This document shows positions 45,688 to 53,302 of a stretch of 64,000 nt of DNA, piece after piece (the stretch's first letter is position 1; every line of letters begins with the position of its first letter). Source of the DNA: Pseudomonadota bacterium. GTDB lineage: Bacteria; Pseudomonadota; Alphaproteobacteria; UBA8366. Below the pieces are notes generated by a model that saw nothing but the letters and a program-made list of their open reading frames with translations, ran no database searches and had not been told where the DNA came from. The position numbers and the translations under genes are program-made. The DNA is taken from assembly GCA_036339585.1 (NCBI GenBank), contig JAYZAS010000012.1:62001-126000 (forward strand), read 5' to 3'.

Positions 45688-45843
45688 ATGTTTTCTCATA
45701 TCTCAAGAATAATAAAACATATTGCTAGGGGCACTTCAAAAAGTCGGGCGATATTGTTTGCCTTTATAATCTTTCCACTTTTGTTGGTACTGATTGTGAA
45801 GGGTTTAAATATACTTCTACCATTCACATACTTGGCCCTCTAA
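45688..45843 (+). CDS. DUF5989-like small membrane protein, carbamoyltransferase partner
   Basis: A 51-residue frame from ATG 45688, 12 bases after the carbamoyltransferase stop. It has a basic N-terminus (SRIIKHIARGTSKSR) and one transmembrane helix (AILFAFIIFPLLLVLIVKGL), ending LLPFTYLAL. Gene position, length and the final PFxYxxL pattern match DUF5989, a small membrane family usually encoded right after NodU-type carbamoyltransferases. A homologous SxtJ-type membrane protein, often next, is not visible before the attachment repeat. The gene is easy to overlook because of its size. Confidence 0.68.
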   Translation: MFSHISRIIKHIARGTSKSRAILFAFIIFPLLLVLIVKGLNILLPFTYLAL

Positions 45844-46245
45844 AAAAACATTCTGAGGCGAACGGTATTTTTGAAAAAGAATCGATTAGCATGCATTTTT
45901 GGGAAGTATGATATGAAAGGCAGTGCAATGTTTTTGGACCCTTTTGAGAGCACATTTACACCCTAGCTCCTTACCTCGATTAACTCACCTCTTTTTTTTG
46001 AGTTGTAGGTTCATCAACTTGCAACGCTTTGAGGGCACCCATACAAATCAACCGCTTTCAGTAGCGAATTCCTTCAAAAAAAAGTGGTGACCCCAGCGGG
46101 ATTTGAAACAGCACAATACTGTTTATTCAGTATCAAAAGGTTACAAATAGCTCGGTTTTCTGAGATTTATTTTTCTCGGTATCACACCCTGTTACAGCCA
46201 GTACCCTGTTGTTCGTGACCCAATGTGACCCATTTTAGGATTAAC
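45844..46245. other. intergenic region with inner island junction
   Basis: No long frame. A small stem (aactca/tgagtt, 45982-46004) surrounds a T run. A stretch at 46027-46048 resembles the 3' flank of the integrase fragment near 49.86 kb. It is followed by the exact attachment repeat at 46083-46107. This is best read as the joint between two tandem insertions. Confidence 0.5.
46083..46107. repeat. exact copy of the tRNA-Glu 3' end (attachment site)
   Basis: 25 bases identical to 49914-49938, which span the CCA end, acceptor 3' strand and part of the T arm of tRNA-Glu(TTC). After this core the sequences diverge, as expected for attL/attR around an integrated element of about 3.8 kb. Confidence 0.85.
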
Positions 46246-46578
46246 TTATTTGCAGAGAGCATCCCAGATAATCGCCTCATCTTTTAGTTTTTTTCTATTG
46301 TCCTGATGGGTCTTTATTACTGTGTTGCGGCGCTCAGCAAAATATTGTGCTCGCGCATCCTTATCCGCTTTTGTTGCCTTGCCTCTTGCATCTTCATAAA
46401 GTGTCCAAACATTTAGAGTGGAAAGCCAATTACCCATAGTAATCTTCATTTCGCTGTTCAGGGTTTCACAAAATTTTTTCTTATCAGGCTGCCAAGAATG
46501 CTTTTCTTGCGCGATAACCACTGGCGACGACACCAGCACTAACCACACGCCAATTGCCAGACATGTTTTCTTAGTCAT
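46246..46578 (-). CDS. hypothetical secreted protein
   Basis: 110 residues with a good signal peptide (MTKKTCLAIGVWLVLVSSPV, cut near VIAQ) and a strong GAGGAGG ribosome site before ATG 46578. The mature part is helical and charged with two cysteines (KKFCETLNSE and WDALCK), which could form a disulfide in the periplasm. No family recognised. It is the first gene inside the inner island repeat. Confidence 0.65.
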   Translation of the reverse strand: MTKKTCLAIGVWLVLVSSPVVIAQEKHSWQPDKKKFCETLNSEMKITMGNWLSTLNVWTLYEDARGKATKADKDARAQYFAERRNTVIKTHQDNRKKLKDEAIIWDALCK

Positions 46579-46789
46579 ATGAGCCTCCTCAAGTATCAGG
46601 AACTATGCCCGAGCCCCAGTCGCTTAGATTACATAAATAAAAAGCTTTTCAGAATTTCTAGAAGTAGTTCCATTGTAGAACACCAATCATCATCATTGTG
46701 TTATCAAAAAAGTATAGTCGTCGGATTGTCGTAATTGAATTTTGAAAACGGCCTCCTCGCCTCACAAAAGCTTTGACGCACTCAAGCGT
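46579..46789. other. short gap after the outer-membrane protein fragment
   Basis: About 210 bases holding the promoter and ribosome site of the small secreted protein on the minus strand. Nothing else is recognised. Confidence 0.35.
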
Positions 46790-47005
46790 TTAGAACGCGT
46801 ATCTCAAACCCATCCGGAAGTCGTGGCGTTGCAGTCGGACAAGTCTGCCTTTAAAATAGGCGTCATCAGTCGCCGCTAGGGCACTGTCATTTTCATAACC
46901 GAAGCCACCCAAATACAAATACCTATATCCTATATCAGCCGACAAACCGGACAAAAGAGTAACATAAAAGTTAGAAGTCAGAGCTGCTCTCTGAAGACTA
47001 AAAAA
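46790..47005 (-). pseudogene. C-terminal fragment of an outer-membrane beta-barrel protein
   Basis: The minus strand is open for 71 codons up to a stop at 46790. It encodes alternating aromatic/polar strands typical of an outer-membrane barrel: LSADIGYRYLYLGGFGY, FKGRLVRLQRHDF and the end RMGLRYAF, with the terminal aromatic residue recognised by the BAM machinery. There is no start codon or signal peptide. The in-frame codon directly upstream is the stop of the sulfatase gene, so the 5' part of the barrel gene is missing. It looks like debris left by insertion or deletion inside the island. Confidence 0.7.
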
Positions 47006-48457
47006 TTAAGTTACGAAAATGGGCTTTTCACCAGGCACAGGACTTCCTTGAAACGCTCCCTTATTAATAATTTCGCTGCGGCCACCGTGTTTTTCTATCA
47101 ATGAACATTGATCTAAATAAGCTCTCCTATCTGCATCGTCTGGATCTACAATTTGTCGCAAAATTCTTTCATATTTTTTTACAACCTCCTGATGCTCTGG
47201 ATGTCCAGAAAGATTAATAAGCTCATCTGGATCAGTATTTAGATCGAACAATTCAGGTTCGTAGCCAACATAATGTATGTACTTATATTTCGCCTTGCGG
47301 ATCATATATGCCGCACGATCAGCACCCGGTCCATAATATTCACTGAAGGCAACCCGTTCTAAATTATCTGCTTGTCTGGCAACATTCATAAGTGAGATGC
47401 CGCGAAGACTCTCTGCTTCAATCAAAGGTGCAAGGCCAACAGCATCAACGATTGTTGGTGCAACATCAGCCAAAGTTACGGGAGTATTACTAATCCTACC
47501 CGCCGGGATTTCACCTCCGGCGATCAAGAACGGAATTGAAGCTGATTCCTCGTACATATTTGACTTACCCCAAATTTGGCGAGTTCCTAGGTTTTCACCA
47601 TGATCCGAAGTATAAATAATAATTGTGTCATCGCTTAAACCACATTCATCAAGGCAATCAATAATTTTGCCGACATTTGCATCAACATAGCTAATGCACC
47701 CATAGTAATTAGCCATAATACGACGCCGGATATCCTCATTTACGAAGTCATTGAAGTTACGGTTACGTTGCAAATTTCTCATCCAGGGATGTAATTCTGA
47801 GTCGGGATCTATCAATTTGGGCTTCGGCATTATGTCAGTTGGGTAGAGGTCGTAGTACTCCTGCGGTGCACAATAAGGAGGATGTGGACAGACCAGTGAA
47901 GAAAAAATAGTCCATGGTTTATCGTCAATCTTGGATGACTTTTCTCTAATTATCTGGCATGTAGTTTCAGTTATATCAGCATCGTATTTTGTGTAAGTGC
48001 TCTCTCCGGGGCCCAGCCTCTCGATCCCTCGCCATTTTGTATACGGTGGAGCCATAGGACGTTTAACTGATCCTCTAAGGTCACCAACACCATTGTGGAT
48101 GTGCATGGGATTTATTTGACGAGTAAATCCAAACGGATCTTCTTCGCGAGTGAAGTGAAGTTTACCTATTGATATTGCCTCCATCCCATTTTCACTCAGC
48201 ATGTGGTGCCAGCTTCGCACCGAGCCATCGTATGCAAAACAATTATCCCAATAACCTGTTTCAAAAATATATTTCCCAGTAGCTATTACCGCACGAGCCG
48301 GCACACAAACTGGTGAACTAGTATAAGCGGTTGAAAAACGCGTACCACGGCTCGCAAGTTTATCCATATTCGGTGTTTTAACAAATTCGTGCCCGTAGCA
48401 TCCAAGAGCATTTTTCTGATGCTGATCAGATATGATAAAGAGAACATTTTTGCCCAT
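47006..48457 (-). CDS. type I sulfatase (formylglycine-dependent)
   Basis: 483 residues from ATG 48457, behind GGAGGG. The maturation motif C51-V-P-A-R55 (PVCVPARAVIATG) is the CxPxR signature whose Cys becomes formylglycine. Metal ligands are in FIISDQHQKNALGCYG and YTSDHGENLGTRQIWGKS. There is no signal peptide, so the enzyme is cytoplasmic and would act on imported sulfate esters such as choline sulfate or small aryl/alkyl sulfates. No maturase or transporter is next to it. It links the island to sulfur metabolism seen elsewhere in the window, but that may be chance. Its stop is directly followed by the barrel fragment. Confidence 0.88.
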   Translation of the reverse strand: MGKNVLFIISDQHQKNALGCYGHEFVKTPNMDKLASRGTRFSTAYTSSPVCVPARAVIATGKYIFETGYWDNCFAYDGSVRSWHHMLSENGMEAISIGKLHFTREEDPFGFTRQINPMHIHNGVGDLRGSVKRPMAPPYTKWRGIERLGPGESTYTKYDADITETTCQIIREKSSKIDDKPWTIFSSLVCPHPPYCAPQEYYDLYPTDIMPKPKLIDPDSELHPWMRNLQRNRNFNDFVNEDIRRRIMANYYGCISYVDANVGKIIDCLDECGLSDDTIIIYTSDHGENLGTRQIWGKSNMYEESASIPFLIAGGEIPAGRISNTPVTLADVAPTIVDAVGLAPLIEAESLRGISLMNVARQADNLERVAFSEYYGPGADRAAYMIRKAKYKYIHYVGYEPELFDLNTDPDELINLSGHPEHQEVVKKYERILRQIVDPDDADRRAYLDQCSLIEKHGGRSEIINKGAFQGSPVPGEKPIFVT

Positions 48458-48581
48458 TATTCGGCCCTCCACTACTAAATATCTCGAGATATAGACAGAT
48501 GAATAAATTTAGTCGTCGTCTTCGAGTACCACCTTTTTGTTGCCTGTGAACTTCGCCAAAATTTTCGGCAAAACAATGAAG

Positions 48582-48791
48582 CTACAGATTGTTAAGTTCT
48601 TGAGATAGTTTTTTGTTCTCTTTACTTAATCGATCTACCTCTGATTTAAGACCGAGCACCAGCAATCTAAGGTCAGTGCTTAGATCACTTAACGTGACTG
48701 GACTGGTAGCCGCCGATACATTTCCGGCAATCCCGAACATAAAGGCTACAGCCAATAAGTAAGAAGTCCCCCTTGAATGAAGTAAAGGCAT
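48582..48791 (-). CDS. small secreted coiled-coil protein
   Basis: 69 residues with a signal peptide (YLLAVAFMFGIAGNVSA) and a mature part that ends in a leucine/lysine heptad coil (LKSEVDRLSKENKKLSQELN). A GGGGAG ribosome site stands before ATG 48791, supporting reality. No known family. Such short coils often form envelope assemblies. Confidence 0.6.
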   Translation of the reverse strand: MPLLHSRGTSYLLAVAFMFGIAGNVSAATSPVTLSDLSTDLRLLVLGLKSEVDRLSKENKKLSQELNNL

Positions 48792-48828
48792 TGTTCTTTG
48801 CTCCCCGTAACAATTTCAATGCAAATGC

Positions 48829-48853
48829 GTGTACTGGGGACTCTCCAGTACAC
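48829..48853. repeat. perfect 9-bp hairpin between divergent genes
   Basis: gtgtactgg (48829-48837) and ccagtacac (48845-48853) flank a 7-base loop. It lies in the region upstream of both the small secreted protein and the Sel1 gene. It could be a shared operator or a leader stem. No T tract follows. Confidence 0.5.
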
Positions 48854-48948
48854 AGCGAAACTGTCAATACGGGCAGATGTGGATAACTGAGTTTGGTGGG
48901 AGGTGCCCTCCCCTACACAACTCGTTTGTTATTTGGCACAATGCGCTT

Positions 48949-49548
48949 ATGAGAAAACTGACCGCAACACTCTGCCTGACCCTCGCCATCCTTCTTGGAA
49001 GTGTGGGGATGAGTGCGAGTGCTGATTTCCAAAAGGGTGCTGCCGCATACAAGAGGGGTGATTACGCAACTGCTGTGCGTGAATGGAAACCTCTTGCGAA
49101 ACAGGGACACGCAAAGTCACAGTACAATCTGGGTGTGATGTACCGAGACGGACAAGGTGTTCCAAAGAACTATAAGACTGCCGCAAAGTGGTACACACTT
49201 GCTGCGAAACAGGGATATGCCAATGCCCAGTACAGTCTGGGTTTGAGGTACGACAAAGGACAAGGTGTTCCACAGGACGATAAGACTGCGGTGAAGTGGT
49301 ACAAACTTGCTGCTGAACAAGGATTTGCCAATGCCCAGACCAATATGGGTATGATGTACGGATTGGGAAAAGGGGTCATACGGGATTGGGTCTATGCCCA
49401 CATGTGGGGAAATATCGCTGCCTCTAATGGGAATGAAGGTGGTGGTAAGGTGCGAGACATCGCTGCTAAAAATATGACCCCTGCCGACATCTCCAAAGCA
49501 CAAGACCTTGCCCGTGAATGTGTCCGTAAGAAATACAAAGGGTGTTGA
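48949..49548 (+). CDS. secreted Sel1-repeat protein
   Basis: 199 residues from ATG 48949, with a signal peptide (MRKLTATLCLTLAILLGSVG, cut after SAS/A). Three Sel1-like repeats are visible: HAKSQYNLGVMYRDGQGVPK, YANAQYSLGLRYDKGQGVPQ and FANAQTNMGMMYGLGKGV. A charged C-terminus follows, with Cys in ARECVRKKYKGC. Sel1 proteins usually mediate protein-protein contacts in the envelope. It shares its layout (ADFQKGAAAYKRGDY) with the Sel1/SPOR gene at 6216 but lacks SPOR. The ribosome site is weak and the upstream frame is open, so the start is chosen by the signal peptide. Confidence 0.75.
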   Translation: MRKLTATLCLTLAILLGSVGMSASADFQKGAAAYKRGDYATAVREWKPLAKQGHAKSQYNLGVMYRDGQGVPKNYKTAAKWYTLAAKQGYANAQYSLGLRYDKGQGVPQDDKTAVKWYKLAAEQGFANAQTNMGMMYGLGKGVIRDWVYAHMWGNIAASNGNEGGGKVRDIAAKNMTPADISKAQDLARECVRKKYKGC

Positions 49549-49623
49549 GAAAGCCTATCATTTTCTATCAAGGTATCGTCAATATGACGGTACAAATCCG
49601 AAACCGTTTGGATGAGGGACTAG

Positions 49624-49842
49624 GTGCAAAAGTTGCGTATACCGCGCGTCCGCTTCCACGATCTGCGACATATTCATGCTAGTGCCCTACTGCAACAAGG
49701 CAAAGCATCGCAAACTGTTGCTGGTCGTTTAGGGCATTCATCAGCAAATATTACGCACCAAATCTACGGACATTTGATGCCAAACTCTGATGCTGAGATG
49801 ATGGCTGATTTTAATAGCGAACATCTAAGCAACAAAAAATAA
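49624..49842 (+). pseudogene. tyrosine recombinase (integrase), C-terminal fragment
   Basis: 72 residues of the catalytic end of a phage-type integrase: RVRFHDLRHIHASALLQQG (H-x-L-R and the following His) and AGRLGHSSANITHQIYGHL (GH and the nucleophile Tyr). The in-frame codon directly upstream is a TAG, so about 250 N-terminal residues are gone and the protein cannot be active. It points toward the 3' end of tRNA-Glu, the usual place for an integrase gene at a tRNA site. Tandem copies of TGAGGGCACT lie just after it. Confidence 0.88.
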
Positions 49843-49850
49843 AAAGCTAT

Positions 49851-49870
49851 GAGGGCACTTTGAGGGCACT
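49851..49870. repeat. tandem direct repeat next to the attachment site
   Basis: GAGGGCACT occurs at 49851-49859 and again at 49862-49870. The second copy with its flank (ctttgagggcac ... acaaat) also resembles 46027-46048, next to the inner attachment copy. It may be an arm-type integrase or excisionase binding site kept at both junctions. Confidence 0.5.
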
Positions 49871-49913
49871 CTTACAAATAAAACGCCTAAAGAACCGGAT
49901 TTCTGGGAAAAAG

Positions 49914-49938
49914 AGTGGTGACCCCAGCGGGATTTGAA
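49914..49938. repeat. attachment site core inside tRNA-Glu
   Basis: This is the tRNA copy of the 25-base direct repeat found at 46083-46107, with a degenerate third copy at 38371-38408. The intact tRNA lies on the outer side, so the islands extend leftwards from here. Confidence 0.8.
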
Positions 49939-49991
49939 CCCGCGTTGCCGGCGTGAAAGGCCGGTGTCCTAGGCCTCTAGACGATGGGGTC
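49916..49991 (-). tRNA. tRNA-Glu (anticodon TTC)
   Basis: On the minus strand the acceptor arms GACCCCA and TGGGGTC pair over seven bases, followed by the discriminator A and an encoded CCA. The anticodon stem ccggc/gccgg encloses the loop CTTTCAC with anticodon TTC. The T loop GTTCAAATCC is canonical. Length is 76 bases with CCA. A run of T (49909-49915 complement) follows and may terminate it. It is the integration target for the region to the left. Confidence 0.95.
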
Positions 49992-50092
49992 ATCTGGGCA
50001 AACTTACTTAGTCTTAAGCAGCTTCTAACGTCAAGTATGGATTTAGAGATATTTATCTAAAAAGTGTCAAAGTAGGCAAAAAATGCTCTGAG

Positions 50093-50115
50093 GGCAAATT
50101 TTGCCGGTTTTTTTT
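50093..50115 (+). terminator. weak intrinsic terminator
   Basis: ggcaa and ttgcc form a 5-bp stem followed by GG and eight T. It would stop plus-strand transcripts coming from the island before the hook gene. The stem is short. Confidence 0.4.
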
Positions 50116-50187
50116 CCTATCTCCGTCTAAAAACATCAGACTTGGCAAAAATAGTATTGATAATCATACATTGTGAGTGAATAAGGG

Positions 50188-50202
50188 TGGCACAATTATT
50201 GC
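50188..50202 (+). promoter_or_regulatory. sigma-54 promoter upstream of the hook gene
   Basis: The sequence tggcacaattattgc matches the RpoN consensus TGGCAC-N5-TTGC exactly at all conserved positions, with the GG and GC doublets at the required 12-base distance. It is about 73 bases upstream of the hook protein ATG. Sigma-54 control is common for middle/late flagellar genes. Confidence 0.85.
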
Positions 50203-50274
50203 GATTTTTCTTGGTAGTTCAATTTAACCACGCTGGAAAGAACTTCTTGTGGTGTTTATTCTAAGGCATCCCAA

Positions 50275-51522
50275 ATGACTTTGCTTGGTAATTTCTCCCC
50301 ATCAATTTCGGCAATTCGCTCTAATGCGAAGTCATATGATGTTATAGGCGAAAATATCGCAAATTCACGAACTCCAGGCTATAAAGCTGCAAGCACCCGA
50401 TTTGCTGAACAAATTGCAGGCAAAAGTGATGGCGCTCGCGGTTCATTTGGGGGCGTCAAGCCCGTATTGCAGCGATTTATAGATCAAGCTGGACAAGTCA
50501 GCAGTTCAAACGGGCCACTTGATATCGCGATCCAAGGAAAAGGTTTCTTTGTGACAAATGCTGACATATCTGGTGGTGACGAATTCCAATTCACGCGTAG
50601 CGGGCAATTCGGATTAACCATGATTGACACCAGCGGCACTGAAGAAACCTATATAACCGACGTATCGGGTCAATTTGTCTTTGGGTGGCCTGCTGATAGT
50701 GACGGCGCCTCATTTACGACCGGCACGGGTTTGGAATCACTTGTTGCACTGCAGATTGACGAAACTGCCCATGTGTATGAACCAGATGCCACCACCACTG
50801 CCTTGTATAATGCTAATCTTGCCGCCGACGCTGCGACCGGGTCGACTTACGCTAGTAAAATTGGAGTTTTTGACGAAGATGGCAATGAAAATGCGATGAA
50901 GTTGACGTTCACCAAGTCTGGTACAAATGCATGGGATCTTGATATCGAGGTAGCAAATAGTGATCTCACCACAGGGGTAGTACCGACAACGGCACTCACC
51001 TTTGATGCTTCGGGGAATCTAACTTCTGACACGACTACTGATATCACCCCTACATTTACCGATCCAGATGGCGGGTCAACCACAATTACGTTGGATATAT
51101 CGAACGTAACCCAGTACGCGGGTAACAACATAGTACGTCGAATAACCCGCAATGGCAATGTAGAGGGCTCTCTTCAAACCATAAGTTTTAACCAAGATGG
51201 AATAATCTCGGGCAATTTCAGTAATGGTGAGAGTAAGAGCCTCTATAAATTGCCGGTTACAGTAGTGACGAGCCCGAACCTTATGGACCTTCGAACCCAT
51301 ACTCATTATGCCCTCTCAACAAATTCAGGTGACGCGGAGTTATATGAGGCTGACGCGACCGACCAAGGCAGTTTCATTCCTGGCTCTCTAGAGGAATCAA
51401 CCACAAGCATGGAACTTGAATTCAGCCGACTAATTGAAAATCAACATGCCTATTCATCCAATGTTCGAGCATTTACTGTGGCAGAAGAGATGACACGAAC
51501 AGCTACTAACCTTAAACAATAG
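50275..51522 (+). CDS. flgE: flagellar hook protein FlgE-like
   Basis: 415 residues. The N-terminal rod/hook helix has FSPSISAIRSNAKSYDVIGE and NIANSRTPGYKAAS, the flagellar hook-rod signature with NxxNxxTxGYK. NGPLDIAIQGKGFFVTNADI starts the core domain. The C-terminal helix (MELEFSRLIENQHAYSSNVR, then FTVAEEMTRTATNLKQ) is the matching coil. The middle is a variable hook domain rich in Thr/Asp. The protein polymerises outside the cell into the hook connecting motor and filament. It is orphaned here: no other flagellar gene is in the window. Its own sigma-54 promoter supports independent regulation. Confidence 0.88.
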   Translation: MTLLGNFSPSISAIRSNAKSYDVIGENIANSRTPGYKAASTRFAEQIAGKSDGARGSFGGVKPVLQRFIDQAGQVSSSNGPLDIAIQGKGFFVTNADISGGDEFQFTRSGQFGLTMIDTSGTEETYITDVSGQFVFGWPADSDGASFTTGTGLESLVALQIDETAHVYEPDATTTALYNANLAADAATGSTYASKIGVFDEDGNENAMKLTFTKSGTNAWDLDIEVANSDLTTGVVPTTALTFDASGNLTSDTTTDITPTFTDPDGGSTTITLDISNVTQYAGNNIVRRITRNGNVEGSLQTISFNQDGIISGNFSNGESKSLYKLPVTVVTSPNLMDLRTHTHYALSTNSGDAELYEADATDQGSFIPGSLEESTTSMELEFSRLIENQHAYSSNVRAFTVAEEMTRTATNLKQ

Positions 51523-51538
51523 AACGCTCATAACATGA

Positions 51539-53302
51539 CTAAAATACAGCAGCAGCATCATCAATTGTGAGTTGAGGAGTTTCACGCCCTTGCCAATGAT
51601 CTAATTTTAAGGTGCCACAAAGATGTAGTGGACTACCGCTACTTTGGATTAATGCCTGACCCAACGGTTGCCCAAGACTACGAAAAGAAATTGCTTTTAG
51701 CCGACCACCGTTTTCTCCAGCCACAATACAACTCACATGGTCTGACCCAACTTGCTGAGCTTTGACGATTCGAACTCTAGGAAGGACAAACCTCGGCTGA
51801 GGATTCCCAGATCCAAACGGCGCCAAACGTTCAATGGCAGTCAAAAATTCATTATTCGCCCCTATGGGCTGAATGGCGCCATCTATTCGATAAACTGGAG
51901 TCAGTTCCCTTTGCAGATCGCCAATACGCTCTGTCATAAAACTACAGAATGACTGTTCATTATTGCGCTGGATTACAAACCCAGCAGCCATTGCATGCCC
52001 ACCACCTGAGCTTAACAATCCAGCCTGCCGTGCTGCCACAATGGCTGCTCCCAGATCAAAGCCTTTCACTGATCTTCCCGAGCCTTTACCGTGATCTCCA
52101 TCATATGCCACAACACAAGAAGGGCGATTAAATCGCTCTCGAAGACGACCGGCAACTATCCCAATTACACCTGGATGCCATTCCGTAGAGCCAGCATAGG
52201 CAAAATTTTTATTGGCATTGCTTACAACAATATCAATTGCGGATTGAAGACAAGCTGCTTCTATGGAGCGGCGCTCTTGATTATAGACATCCAACCGTTG
52301 AGCTATTTCAACAGCTTTGCCTTCATCTTCTGTGGAGAGTAGAGCAGCACCAAGCCAAGACTCACCAACTCTACCTCCCGCGTTAACTCTAGGGCCAAGG
52401 ATAAACCCTGCATGGTGCGCAGCCGGCTGTTCAGTAAGATGTACTGTATCAGCAAGAGCTCTCAAACCAGCATTTCTGCGAGCACCCATCACTTTGAGTC
52501 CTTGTTTGACTAGAGCCCTATTTACGCCTGTGAGTGAGACAACGTCGCAAACAGTGCCAAGGGCAACCAAGTCCAGCCACTGTAATAAATCTGGCTCAGC
52601 GCGATCATTATACCATCCGCGTTGGCGAAGAACCCTATTTAAGGCTACGACCAATAAAAAGGTTACACCGACGGCTGCAAGATGACCTTCCGAAGATGTA
52701 TCATCAAGGCGGTTTGGATTAACTACTGCAACTGCATCAGGTAACCGCGGTTCAGCTTGATGATGGTCTACCACAACTACATCGATACCAGCTTTGCGAG
52801 CACCTGCGAGAGTTTCAAACGCAACAATGCCACAATCGACTGTTATCACTAACTCTATGCCCTGTTCCTTCATTCTTTGCATTGCAGGCAAATTCGGACC
52901 ATAGCCCTCTGTAAGTCGGTCTGGAATGTAAATGTCTAAATCTCGGCCGACAGCTCTCCAGAATCTTTTAAGAAGTGCCGAAGAAGTAGCTCCATCAACA
53001 TCATAGTCACCAAAAACGGCAACCTTTTGGCCTTTTTGTATTGCATCGGCCAAACAGTTAGCGGCGAGATCCATATCCATTAAAGAACTGGGGTTAGGCA
53101 ATAATCTTCTAATTTGCGGATCTAAAAAATCATCCACCTGATCCGCGCCCACTCCTCTTGCTGCTAGTAGACGGCCGACGATTTCAGGAAGCCCATACCT
53201 CTGGGCAAGGACCAGACCAGAGCGTTCATCTGAATCGACAACCTCCCATCTTTTGCCACCAATCGATTGCTCCACACCCAAATAAGCTGGGCCATAACTC
53301 AT
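51539..53302 (-). CDS. recJ: single-stranded-DNA-specific exonuclease RecJ
   Basis: 587 residues. The DHH-family motifs are VFGDYDVDGATSSALL (motif I), IELVITVDCG, and VVVVDHHQAEPRLPDAVAVV (motif III DHH). The DHHA1 region (SSGGGHAMAAGFVI) is near the end, followed by an OB-like domain. RecJ degrades single-stranded DNA 5' to 3' in recombination and mismatch repair. The ATG overlaps the stop of glpX (ATGA), so it is part of the operon descending from the aminotransferase. Confidence 0.95.
   Translation of the reverse strand: MSYGPAYLGVEQSIGGKRWEVVDSDERSGLVLAQRYGLPEIVGRLLAARGVGADQVDDFLDPQIRRLLPNPSSLMDMDLAANCLADAIQKGQKVAVFGDYDVDGATSSALLKRFWRAVGRDLDIYIPDRLTEGYGPNLPAMQRMKEQGIELVITVDCGIVAFETLAGARKAGIDVVVVDHHQAEPRLPDAVAVVNPNRLDDTSSEGHLAAVGVTFLLVVALNRVLRQRGWYNDRAEPDLLQWLDLVALGTVCDVVSLTGVNRALVKQGLKVMGARRNAGLRALADTVHLTEQPAAHHAGFILGPRVNAGGRVGESWLGAALLSTEDEGKAVEIAQRLDVYNQERRSIEAACLQSAIDIVVSNANKNFAYAGSTEWHPGVIGIVAGRLRERFNRPSCVVAYDGDHGKGSGRSVKGFDLGAAIVAARQAGLLSSGGGHAMAAGFVIQRNNEQSFCSFMTERIGDLQRELTPVYRIDGAIQPIGANNEFLTAIERLAPFGSGNPQPRFVLPRVRIVKAQQVGSDHVSCIVAGENGGRLKAISFRSLGQPLGQALIQSSGSPLHLCGTLKLDHWQGRETPQLTIDDAAAVF

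Noticed and set aside
45913-45966. 17-codon frame after the DUF5989-like gene
   Set aside because: Too short, no ribosome site and no conserved features.
48934-48948. Second sigma-54-like site (tggcac) before the Sel1 gene
   Set aside because: The TTGC element is not at the required distance and the match lies at the start codon itself.
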